Positions 26,063 to 33,369 of a DNA stretch of 64,000 bases are shown piece after piece (the stretch's first letter is position 1; every line of letters begins with the position of its first letter). The notes below the pieces were generated by a model. The model searched no databases. It worked only from the letters and a program-made list of their open reading frames with translations, and was not told where the DNA came from. The DNA is from Streptomyces kurssanovii (lineage in GTDB: Bacteria > Actinomycetota > Actinomycetes > Streptomycetales > Streptomycetaceae). The stretch covers positions 248,001-312,000 of the forward strand of contig NZ_BMTN01000001.1 of assembly GCF_014649695.1 (NCBI RefSeq). Reading direction: 5' to 3'. The translations under genes and the position numbers were made by a program.

Positions 26063-27417
26063 TCGTAGGCTCCCAGCCGGTCGATGGCGGATTCGACGGC
26101 GTTCCAGGCGGTCTGCCCGAGGCCGCAGATCGAGGCGTCCCGCATGGCGCGGCCGACCTCGCGCAGGAGGGCGATGTCACCGGCCGCGTCGGCGCCCGTA
26201 CGGTCCTTGATGCGGTGCAGCGCCTCCTCCTGGCGGACCGTGCCCACCCGGCAGGGCACGCACTGGCCGCAGGACTCGTCGCGGAAGAACTTCGCGATGC
26301 GCAGCAGGACGCGCGGCAGTTCGACGGTGTCGTCGAGGACGAGCACCACACCGGACCCCAGCGTCGTACCGGCGGCGTGGGTCCCCTCGAAGGTGAGCGG
26401 GATGTCCAGCTCGTCGGGGCGTACGAAGCTGCCGGCGGCCCCGCCGAGCAGGACCGCGCGCATCGTGTCCGGCGGGCCGGCGAGCTCGATCAGCTCGCGC
26501 AGGGTGACACCGAACCGCAGCTCGTAGATGCCGGGACGGTCGACGTTCCCGGACAGGCAGAACAGCTTCGTCTCCTCCGTCCGTCCGGTGAGGATCGGCA
26601 GGACGTTGACGAGCGTCTCGACGTTGTTCACGGCCGTCGGCTTGCCGAACAGGCCCTTCTCCACGGGGAACGGCGGCTTGGTGCGGGGCTCGCCCCGGTA
26701 CCCCTCGACGGAGTTGAAGATCGCGGTCTCTTCGCCGCAGATGTAGGCGCCCGCGCCGCGCCGGATCTCGATGTCGAACCCGTAGCCCTGGCCGAGGACG
26801 TCCTGGCCGAGGAGGCCGCGGGCGCGGGCGGAGGCGATGGCGTTCTCCAGGAGGCCGAGCGCGCGGGGGTACTCGCCGCGGAGGTACAGGAAGCCCTTGT
26901 GGGCGCCGATCGCGTAGCCCGCGATCGTCATCGCCTCGATCAGGGCGTACGGATCGCCCTCCATCAGCACCCGGTCCTTGAAGGTGCCGGGCTCGCTCTC
27001 GTCCACGTTGCAGACCAGGTAGTGGGGGTGGTCGGCCTGCGACGCGGTCGCCTGCCACTTCCGCCCGGTGGGGAACGCGGCCCCGCCGCGTCCCAGGAGC
27101 CCCGCGTCGGTGACCTCCCGGATGACACCGGCGGGGCCCAGGGCGAAGGCGCGGCGGAGGGCGGTGTAGCCGCCGTGGGCGCGGTAGTCGTCGAGTGAGG
27201 CCGGGTCCACGACGCCGACGCGTGCGAGCAGGGTCAGCGCCGGGTCCCCCGCCTGGGGGACGGCGGCGCCGGCCGACGGCTCCGCGGGGGCGAGGTCCGG
27301 GGCGGCGAGGGCGGTGGGGGTGGCGGGAGCGATGACGGCGGTGGCGTAGGCGGGTTCTCCCCCACCCCGCCCCTCCCCACCCCGTGGCTCCGCCCCGGCC
27401 CCCGCGCCTGCCCGCAC
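26059..27417 (-). CDS. NuoF-like FMN/NAD diaphorase subunit of formate dehydrogenase
   Basis: About 452 residues if started at GTG 27417. The conserved part begins near residue 60 (LLARVGVVDPASLDDYRAHGG). FMN-binding GRGGAAFPTGRKW, then NVDESEPGTFKDR, GAGAYICGEETA and the [4Fe-4S] site ESCGQCVPCR with a later ICGLGQ are present. It transfers electrons between NAD and the Fe-S chain of a soluble NAD-dependent formate dehydrogenase. The true start is unclear: the codons from 27417 to about 27360 lie in repeat-like intergenic DNA, and no good start codon or ribosome-binding site is visible downstream. The NuoE partner gene just upstream is broken. Confidence 0.85.
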   Translation of the reverse strand: MRAGAGAGAEPRGGEGRGGGEPAYATAVIAPATPTALAAPDLAPAEPSAGAAVPQAGDPALTLLARVGVVDPASLDDYRAHGGYTALRRAFALGPAGVIREVTDAGLLGRGGAAFPTGRKWQATASQADHPHYLVCNVDESEPGTFKDRVLMEGDPYALIEAMTIAGYAIGAHKGFLYLRGEYPRALGLLENAIASARARGLLGQDVLGQGYGFDIEIRRGAGAYICGEETAIFNSVEGYRGEPRTKPPFPVEKGLFGKPTAVNNVETLVNVLPILTGRTEETKLFCLSGNVDRPGIYELRFGVTLRELIELAGPPDTMRAVLLGGAAGSFVRPDELDIPLTFEGTHAAGTTLGSGVVLVLDDTVELPRVLLRIAKFFRDESCGQCVPCRVGTVRQEEALHRIKDRTGADAAGDIALLREVGRAMRDASICGLGQTAWNAVESAIDRLGAYE

Positions 27418-27439
27418 CCAGGTGGCTCCGCCCCGGGCC

Positions 27440-27640
27440 CCCCGCGCCTCAATCGGCGGCGGGCTGGACTTGCGTCCCGGTTCTGTCCTGAATCCCGCGC
27501 ATCGAGCGCCGGCGGGGCTGGACGTGCCCCTGGGGCGGGGTTCTGGCCCGGACCCGACGTGGTGGTTGCCGGCGGGGCCGGGTTTCGTTCCGCGGAATCA
27601 GCCCGGCCGGCGTTTGAGGCCACCGCGCGGAGCGCGGTAT
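27440..27640. repeat. Streptomyces-type intergenic repeats, three copies
   Basis: Three related stretches carry the core CGCCGGCGGGGCTGGAC or a variant: near 27450-27475, near 27500-27530, and inverted near 27598-27622, where the + strand reads CCCGGCCGGCGTTTGAGG. This resembles the dispersed intergenic repeats seen in many Streptomyces genomes. They lie exactly where the body of the NuoE gene should be. Confidence 0.6.
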
Positions 27641-27725
27641 GGGGGTCGGAGGCGGAGCCCGGAGTGCCGCCACGAAGGGGCGATCCGGGGCCCGGGGCCT
27701 GTCCCGGTGCCGGAGAGGGGGAGGT

Positions 27726-27803
27726 CCCCGCGCGGATCAGCAAAGCCGCCGGTGCGCGTTCGCACAGGCCCAGACAGGGGCTCGGCTGGACGGAGACGTC
27801 CGG
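27726..27803 (-). pseudogene. NuoE (24-kDa subunit) fragment
   Basis: About 26 codons reading VSVQPSPCLGLCERAPAALL and a few more. This is the second cysteine pair (C-x3-C) and following strand of the thioredoxin-like [2Fe-2S] NuoE subunit of NAD-dependent formate dehydrogenase or complex I. The first cysteine pair and about 100 preceding residues are absent. It lies in the expected position just upstream of nuoF but in frame with the ketopantoate-reductase-like gene. Confidence 0.7.
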
Positions 27804-28612
27804 GCCGACGGCGGCCGCGACCTCGAGCGTCTCGTGCATCATCGTCTCGACCAGCGCCTTCGTGTCCCGGTGGCGGCAGATCTGCGCCATCGTGGCCCGG
27901 GACAGCGCGCTGATCGGGTTGAAGGAGATGTTGCCGAGCAGTTTGATCCAGATGTCGTCGCGCAGATCCGGTTCGACGGGGCACTTGAGCCCGCCGGCGA
28001 CCATGGCGTCGCTGAACTCGGCACAGCGCGCCGAAAGGGTCCGGTCCGGCTCGCCGATGGAGAACCGGGTGCCTTCCAGGTGCCGTACGACGCCGGGTGC
28101 CTCGAGTTCCGTGGCGGCGTAGACGACACAGCCGATGGCGCGTTCGGGCGGCAGGGTCGCGCTGACGGCGCCGCCCGGGTCGACGCTTTCGATGCGGCGG
28201 CCGGCGTAGGGCCCGGGCAGGCCGTGGAAGTACCACCACGGGATGCCGTTCTGGGCGGCGATGACGGAGGTGCGCTCGTGCAGCAGCGGGTGCACCAACG
28301 GGCCCGAGGCGGCGTACGAGTTGGCCTTGAGACCGAGGAAGACATGGTCGACGGGGCCGACGGACGACGGGTCGTCGGTGGCGTTCGGACGGGCGGTGAA
28401 GTCACCGCGGGGACTGAGCACACGGACGCCGTCGCGGCGCATGGCTGCGAGATGGGCGCCGCGGGCGATGAGATGGACCTCGGCGCCGGCGCGGTGGAGC
28501 GCGGCCCCGACATACGCGCCGATGGCTCCGGCGCCGACAACTGCGACTTTCACGGGGCTCTCCGTTCGGTTGACGACCGAGCGAGGGAGGAATGTGATGA
28601 GGGTGAGTCGAC

Positions 28613-28648
28613 AGAATATTGTCTACAGTATGCCTTTCGGCGGGTCAA
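28613..28648 (-). promoter_or_regulatory. Promoter with GntR-type operator for the ketopantoate-reductase-like gene
   Basis: On the minus strand TTGACC (28648-28643) and TAGACA (28625-28620) are separated by 17 bp, a good HrdB-type promoter 60-95 bp before the start at 28553. ATTGTCTACAGT (28618-28629, plus strand) overlaps the -10. The same box with one mismatch lies in front of the GntR gene at 30315-30326, so repression by that regulator is likely. Confidence 0.6.
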
Positions 28649-28800
28649 GGGTCGCGTCGCAACGGGCCCGCGGACGCCGCGCACCCTTCGGGAAGCTCCA
28701 AAGTCCGGGGCGGGAAGCTGTGGGATCACATGCCGCCGTACCGGTCGGTAGCAGCCAAGACTGGGTCTTTCCTGCCCACTGATCGAGGAGAACGCCATCC

Positions 28801-29748
28801 ATGACCGGCTCACGTGTCGTCGCGCTCGGGCACTATCAGCCCTCCAAGGTGCTCACCAACGACGACCTGGCGGCCATGGTCGACACGAGTGACGAGTGGA
28901 TCCGCAGCCGTGCCGGCATTCGGACCCGCCATGTCGCGGGGCCCGACGAGCCGGTCGACGAGCTTGCCGCGCACGCCGCGGCCAAGGCGCTGGCCGCCGC
29001 GGGGCTGACGGCCGCCGACATCGATCTGGTGCTGGTGGCGACGTCGACCGCTGTCGACCGCTCCCCCAACATGGCGGCGCGGGTGGCGGCCCGGCTGGGC
29101 ATGGGCTCGCCCGCGGTGATGGACCTCAATGTCGTCTGCGCCGGCTTCACCCACGCGCTCGCCACCGCGGACCACACCCTGCGGGCCGGGGCGGCCTCCC
29201 GGGCGCTGGTCATCGGGGCGGACAAGATGGCCGACATCGTGGACTGGACCGACCGCTCGACCTGCGTCCTCGTCGGTGACGGCGCCGGCGCGGCCGTGGT
29301 CGAGAGCGTCCCCGAAGGGCGGGAGCCGGGCATCGGCCCGGTGCTGTGGGGTTCGGTCCCCGAGATGGGGCACGCGGTACGGATCGAGGGCACTCCACCG
29401 CGCTTCGCGCAGGAGGGTCAGGCCGTCTACCGGTGGGCCACCACGCAGCTGCCGCCGATCGCCCGCAAGGTCTGCGAACGTGCGGGCGTCGCGCCGGAGG
29501 ACCTCGCGGCCGTGGTGCTGCACCAGGCCAACCTGCGGATCATCGAGCCGCTCGCGCAGAAGATCGGCGCCGTCAACGCCGTCGTCGCCCGCGACGTCGT
29601 CGACTCCGGCAACACCTCGGCAGGGTCGATCCCGATGGCGCTGTCCAAGCTGGTCGAGCGTGGTGACATCGGGTCGGGCGACCCGGTACTGCTCTTCGGT
29701 TTCGGCGGCAACCTCTCGTACGCGGGCCAGGTCATCCGCTGCCCCTGA
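28801..29748 (+). CDS. Beta-ketoacyl-ACP synthase III (FabH-like)
   Basis: A 315-residue thiolase-fold enzyme that condenses an acyl-CoA starter with malonyl-ACP, or performs a related acyl transfer. Catalytic triad: Cys in NVVCAGFTHAL, His in LHQANLRIIEPL, Asn in SGNTSAGSIP. Length and the C-terminal GFGGNLSYAGQVI fit the family. The start ATG follows GATCGAGGAGAACG. It stands apart from a fab operon, so it is likely an accessory FabH paralogue. It shares its upstream region with the divergent ketopantoate-reductase-like gene and its GntR-type box, and is followed 26 bp later by a NUDIX gene. Confidence 0.9.
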   Translation: MTGSRVVALGHYQPSKVLTNDDLAAMVDTSDEWIRSRAGIRTRHVAGPDEPVDELAAHAAAKALAAAGLTAADIDLVLVATSTAVDRSPNMAARVAARLGMGSPAVMDLNVVCAGFTHALATADHTLRAGAASRALVIGADKMADIVDWTDRSTCVLVGDGAGAAVVESVPEGREPGIGPVLWGSVPEMGHAVRIEGTPPRFAQEGQAVYRWATTQLPPIARKVCERAGVAPEDLAAVVLHQANLRIIEPLAQKIGAVNAVVARDVVDSGNTSAGSIPMALSKLVERGDIGSGDPVLLFGFGGNLSYAGQVIRCP

Positions 29749-29774
29749 CGGCCAGGGGCGGCACACTGAACGGC

Positions 29775-30248
29775 ATGGCGAACAAGCGGAGCGCCGGGCT
29801 GCTGCTGTGGCGGCGGCGGGAAACCGGTGTCGAGGTCCTGATCGGGCACATGGGAGGCCCGTTCTGGGAGACGCGCGACGAGGCGGCATGGTCGATCCCG
29901 AAGGGTGAGTACACCCCCGACGAGGAGCCGATGGCCGCGGCGCGGCGGGAGTTCGAGGAGGAGCTCGGGCTCCAGGCCCCGGAGGGGGAGTGGCATCCGC
30001 TCGGCGAGGCGCGCCAGTCGAGCGGCAAGCTCGTGACGGCCTGGGCGCTGGAGGGCGACTTGGACACGTCCCTCGTCGTGCCGGGAACCTTCACCATGGA
30101 GTGGCCGAGGGGGTCGGGCCGGTTCGGCGAGTTCCCGGAGGTCGACCGGGTGCGGTGGTGCGGGCTGGACGAGGCGCGGCAGAAGCTGGTCAGCGGCCAG
30201 CGGGTCTTCCTGGAGCGACTGATTCCGCTCGTCGGACGGGACGGTTGA
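29775..30248 (+). CDS. NUDIX hydrolase
   Basis: A 157-residue pyrophosphohydrolase. The Nudix box is GEYTPDEEPMAAARREFEEE then LGL (G-x5-E-x7-R-E-x2-E-E-x-G pattern intact). The N-terminus (SAGLLLWRRRETGVEVLIGHMGGPFW) resembles the 'NUDIX domain, predicted NTP pyrophosphohydrolase' group that includes enzymes acting on dinucleoside polyphosphates. Nucleotide specificity is unknown. It follows the FabH-like gene by 26 bp and is probably co-transcribed. The GntR gene starts 144 bp downstream with its own promoter region. Confidence 0.88.
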   Translation: MANKRSAGLLLWRRRETGVEVLIGHMGGPFWETRDEAAWSIPKGEYTPDEEPMAAARREFEEELGLQAPEGEWHPLGEARQSSGKLVTAWALEGDLDTSLVVPGTFTMEWPRGSGRFGEFPEVDRVRWCGLDEARQKLVSGQRVFLERLIPLVGRDG

Positions 30249-30310
30249 CGTGACCGGTTGGGGACCCGTCGACGTGACCGGCATCTCGGTGTCGGTGACG
30301 ATTGCGCTCG

Positions 30311-30326
30311 GTAGACTGTAGACGAT
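30311..30326. promoter_or_regulatory. GntR operator in front of the GntR gene
   Basis: The direct repeat GTAGAC-T-GTAGAC (30311-30323) includes the box whose minus-strand reading ATCGTCTACAGT (30315-30326) matches the site at 28618-28629 in 11 of 12 positions. A -10-like TAGACT (30312-30317) is covered. Two further GTAGTCGTCC repeats follow at about 30346-30365. This fits autorepression by the FadR-type regulator. Confidence 0.6.
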
Positions 30327-30392
30327 AGCCAATTCCTCGATCGCTGTAGTCGTCCGTAGTCGTCCGCTCCATCGCCCGGAAGGGGACCGCCG

Positions 30393-31070
30393 ATGCTGTC
30401 CGCAGGACTGCCGCAGGGAACCGTGCCCAAACTGGAACGGCCCGGCCCGCTGCGTGAGCGCGTGTACGAGGCGCTGCTGGAACTGATCACCACCCGCGCG
30501 CTGCGGCCCGGCCAGCACCTGGTCGAGAGCGAGCTCGCCGGTCATCTCGGCGTCTCCCGACAGCCCGTGCGCGAAGCGCTGCAACGGCTCAACACCGAGG
30601 GTTGGGTCGATCTTCGCCCCGCCCAGGGCGCGTTCGTCCACGAGCCGACCGAGTCGGAGGCCGACCAGCTCCTGTCCGTGCGCACGCTGCTGGAGGCGGA
30701 GGCCGCCCGGCTCGCGGCCGCGAACTCGGGTACGGCCGGCATCGAGGCCCTCGAGGAGCTCTGCGCCAAGGGGGAGCAGGCCGTCGCGGACGACGACGTC
30801 GACCTGGCGGTCGCCACCAACGCCGCCTTCCACGCCAAGGTGATGGAGCTCGCCGGCAACCTGGTCCTGGCGGAGCTCGCGGGGCAGGTCGACCGCCGTG
30901 TCCGCTGGTACTACACCCCGGTCGCCCGGCAGCGGGGGCGCCAGTCATGGATCGAGCACCGCGAACTGATCGCGGCGATCTCCGCCCGCGACGAGACGCG
31001 GGCCACCGAGGTCATGCGGGCGCACACGGAGCACACCCGCAAGACCTACCACCAGCACGAGCAGTCCTGA
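30393..31070 (+). CDS. GntR/FadR-family transcriptional regulator (FCD domain)
   Basis: A 225-residue repressor. Residues about 15-80 are the winged helix: LRERVYEALLELITTRALRP, then VSRQPVREALQRLNTEG. Residues about 90-215 are an FCD ligand-binding domain with FHAKVMELAGN and IEHRELIAAISARDETRA; its His/Asp residues usually bind a metal and a small carboxylate. Near-identical boxes in its own promoter and before the ketopantoate-reductase-like gene suggest these two targets. The effector is unknown; a 2-oxo or hydroxy acid would fit the neighbouring enzyme (inference). Confidence 0.9.
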   Translation: MLSAGLPQGTVPKLERPGPLRERVYEALLELITTRALRPGQHLVESELAGHLGVSRQPVREALQRLNTEGWVDLRPAQGAFVHEPTESEADQLLSVRTLLEAEAARLAAANSGTAGIEALEELCAKGEQAVADDDVDLAVATNAAFHAKVMELAGNLVLAELAGQVDRRVRWYYTPVARQRGRQSWIEHRELIAAISARDETRATEVMRAHTEHTRKTYHQHEQS

Positions 31071-31263
31071 CCCGCGCCCGGTCGGGCGGGCGGGGGTCCG
31101 GGCCGGCCCGCGGTCGGCCGCATGTCGCCGTGCCGAGGCCTTCCTGTCGGTGGTGCCCCGTCCACGAACCCCCGTCCACCACACCGACCCCCGCGCACAG
31201 CAGCCCACAACAAACTCACCCACACACACCAGAACTCACTCATACGAAGTCACACCACAGCAG

Positions 31264-31575
31264 TTCACAACCCTCGAAGATCCGGACTGGAACAACTCGT
31301 CGGTACTGAAGGGCGAGGTGCCGGGTGCCGTGTCGAGGCTGAAGCAGGAGCTCACCGGGGAGATCGTCGTCTACGCCAGCCGTCAGCTCGCCCGCACGCT
31401 GATGGAGCACGATCTGGCCGACGAACTGCGGCTGATGGTCCACCCGGTCGTGCTCGGCGCGGGCGAGACGGTCTTCGGCGGGACCAGCGAGGAGAAGTCC
31501 GTCCGCCTCCTCGGCAACCGCACCGTCGGTGACGGTCTCGCCTACCTCACCTACGAGTTCGTCCGCGACGCCTGA
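31264..31575 (+). pseudogene. 5'-truncated dihydrofolate-reductase-like (RibD C-terminal domain) gene
   Basis: About 100 codons of the C-terminal half of a DHFR/RibD-C-type reductase: PDWNNSSVLKGEVPGAVSRL, then LTGEIVVYASRQLARTLMEH, DELRLMVHPVVLGAGETVFG and LTYEFVRDA. The N-terminal half, with the nucleotide-binding start and substrate loop of these roughly 190-residue proteins, is missing. The 100 bases before 31264 are C/A-rich and non-coding. No start codon or ribosome-binding site is convincing, so I call it a remnant. Confidence 0.7.
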
Positions 31576-31680
31576 CATCCGTACGCCCGCCTCCGTACGC
31601 CCCTCCAGCCGGGGCGCGCGTCCACCCGGCCCGGGTACGGACAAGGGCGACGGGGCTCCGTGCCGACCTGACGGCCGCTC

Positions 31681-31756
31681 TTTGTCCCGGGTGTGGAGAA
31701 AGTTGGGCCGGAACAGCGCGCAAGTTCTTCCCAGTTCGGTAAAGCGCTGCTACGTT
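31681..31756 (+). promoter_or_regulatory. Promoter/operator of the ROK gene
   Basis: A 24-bp box (31681-31704) opens TTTGTCC and closes AAAGTT. It matches the box at 39477-39500, before the large secreted enzyme, in 18 of 24 positions. A -10-like TACGTT (31751-31756) follows 46 bp later, almost the same distance as at the second site. It is a candidate ROK binding site for autoregulation. Confidence 0.5.
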
Positions 31757-31823
31757 CCCCTCGAAAGCCCGACGGAGACACCGACTGGGTCCCCAGCCGA
31801 AGGCCAGGGGAGGGGAGGGGCAC

Positions 31824-33014
31824 GTGAGACGGATGACCGCTCGACCCGCGAACGCGCATCAGGCGCGACTGCTCCGGCTGCTGCGTGACGGCGGGCCCAA
31901 CTCACGCGCGCAGCTCGGGGATCAGGTCGACCTGTCCCGGTCCAAGCTCGCCGTCGAGGTCGACCGGCTGCTCGAGACCGGACTCGTCGTCGCCGACGGG
32001 CTCGCCGCCTCCCGCGGCGGCCGCCGGTCCCACAACATCAGGCTCGCGCCCGCGCTCCGCTTCCTCGGTGTGGACATCGGCGCCACGTCGATCGATGTCG
32101 CCGTCACCAACGCCGAGTTGGAGGTCCTGGGGCATCTCAACCACCCCATGGACGTCCGCGAGGGCCCGGTCGCCGTCTTCGAGCAGGTGCTGTCGATGGC
32201 CGCCAAGCTCAAGGCCTCCGGTCTCGCGGAGGGCTTCGACGGCGCGGGCATCGGCGTCCCCGGCCCGGTCCGCTACCCCGAGGGCGTGCCGGTCGCGCCC
32301 CCGATCATGCCCGGATGGGACGGCTTCCCTGTACGGGAGGCCCTCAGCCAGGACCTCGGCTGCCCTGTCATGGTCGACAACGACGTGAACCTGATGGCCA
32401 TGGGCGAACAGCACGCCGGTGTCGCGCGTTCCGTCGGAGACTTCCTGTGCATCAAGATCGGCACGGGTATCGGCTGCGGCATCGTCGTCGGCGGTGAGGT
32501 CTACCGCGGTACGACCGGCAGCGCCGGCGACATCGGCCACATCCAGGTCACACTGGACGGCCGCGCCTGCGCGTGCGGCAACCGGGGCTGCCTGGAGGCG
32601 CACTTCAGCGGCGCCGCCCTCGCCCGCGACGCCGAGGACGCGGCGCGGGCGGGCCGGTCGGTGGAGCTCCTCACCCGGCTGGAGGCGGCAGGGCGGCTCA
32701 CAGCCGTGGACGTGTCGGCGGCCGCCGCAGCCGGCGACGCCACGGCACTGGACCTCATCCGTGAGGGAGGGAACCGCCTCGGCCAGGTCATCGCCGGGCT
32801 CGTCAGCTTCTTCAACCCGGGTCTCGTCGTGATCGGCGGAGGGGTCACCGGCCTCGGCCACACCCTGCTCGCGAGCGTACGGACCCAGGTCTACCGGCAG
32901 TCCCTGCCGCTCGCGACCGGCAATCTGCCCATCGTGCTCGGCGAGTTGGGACCGACCGCCGGCGTCATCGGCGCGGCCCGACTCATCAGCGACCACCTGT
33001 TCTCGCCGGCCTGA
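31824..33014 (+). CDS. ROK-family transcriptional regulator (NagC/XylR type)
   Basis: A 396-residue repressor-type ROK protein. Residues 10-70 form a winged helix (ARLLRLLRDGGPNSRAQLGD, then DLSRSKLAVEVDRLLETGLV). The remainder is a sugar-kinase fold that senses sugar: LGVDIGATSIDVAV, GIGVPGPVRYPEGV, MVDNDVNLMAMGE, and the zinc-binding CACGNRGCLE. It starts at GTG 31824 after a strong AGGGGAGGGG. It sits directly before a ribose-type ABC importer, and its own promoter shares a box with that of the secreted multidomain enzyme at 39651, so it probably governs this whole sugar locus. Confidence 0.9.
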   Translation: MRRMTARPANAHQARLLRLLRDGGPNSRAQLGDQVDLSRSKLAVEVDRLLETGLVVADGLAASRGGRRSHNIRLAPALRFLGVDIGATSIDVAVTNAELEVLGHLNHPMDVREGPVAVFEQVLSMAAKLKASGLAEGFDGAGIGVPGPVRYPEGVPVAPPIMPGWDGFPVREALSQDLGCPVMVDNDVNLMAMGEQHAGVARSVGDFLCIKIGTGIGCGIVVGGEVYRGTTGSAGDIGHIQVTLDGRACACGNRGCLEAHFSGAALARDAEDAARAGRSVELLTRLEAAGRLTAVDVSAAAAAGDATALDLIREGGNRLGQVIAGLVSFFNPGLVVIGGGVTGLGHTLLASVRTQVYRQSLPLATGNLPIVLGELGPTAGVIGAARLISDHLFSPA

Positions 33015-33369
33015 CAGGGCCGGACGACCCGCAACGCACCACAGCACCGCACGGCACCACAGCACCGTCGCAGTACCCAACGGCATCACCCCGCACTACC
33101 CCTCACCACCCCGCAGTCCCGGAACACCACGGCGCCATCCGCACGCCGAACACTACGGAACCACCCGCACGCCCCCGTGCCACCCGGCACACCGCGCCGC
33201 GAACGGCGGCGCCCGCACTGGTCGCATGGCACCCCCAGGCCACGCCCGCTCGCACCCGTACGCCCCGGCACGCGTGACGCCAGTGGCGCCCCAAAGCCGC
33301 CCGTAACCGCTTCCGTACCCCCGTCCCGCCCTGCCCGCTCACCGGCCGCACCCGCCGAGGGGATTCGTC
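33015..33369. other. 355-bp C/A-rich interval before the sugar ABC operon
   Basis: The plus strand is markedly C/A-rich and poor in T, with repeated ACCACAGCACC at about 33038-33066. I see no coding frame. It may carry the promoter of the ABC importer operon. I do not find the ROK-type box here. Confidence 0.4.

Larger units (their letters stand above)
27234..28553 (-). pseudogene. Truncated ketopantoate-reductase-like gene fused to a NuoE fragment
   Basis: A 439-codon open frame. Residues 1-250 are the NAD(P)-binding domain and part of the C-terminal domain of a 2-dehydropantoate 2-reductase-like protein: GAGAIGAYVGAALHRAGAEV, then GLKANSY, NGIPWWYF, IWIKLLGNISFNPISAL and HETLEVAAAVG. Family members are about 310-330 residues, so the last 60-80 are missing. 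From residue 251 the frame enters a NuoE piece, then about 160 Pro/Arg-rich codons of repeat DNA that look non-coding, ending inside nuoF. It is probably inactive, although the frame is open and a good promoter precedes it. Confidence 0.7.

Noticed and set aside
27234-27725. The Pro/Arg-rich tail of the fused frame as a real protein domain
   Set aside because: It is read from Streptomyces-type intergenic repeats and runs into nuoF in another frame; composition alone explains the absence of stops.
26215-28751. Long plus-strand frames opposite nuoF and the ketopantoate-reductase-like gene
   Set aside because: They translate to Val/Asp/Gly-rich sequence without motifs. The minus strand carries the conserved FMN, Fe-S and NAD-binding motifs.
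28553-28801. A riboswitch before the FabH-like or reductase-like gene
   Set aside because: I see no conserved riboswitch core; the structure present is explained by a promoter with an overlapping operator box.
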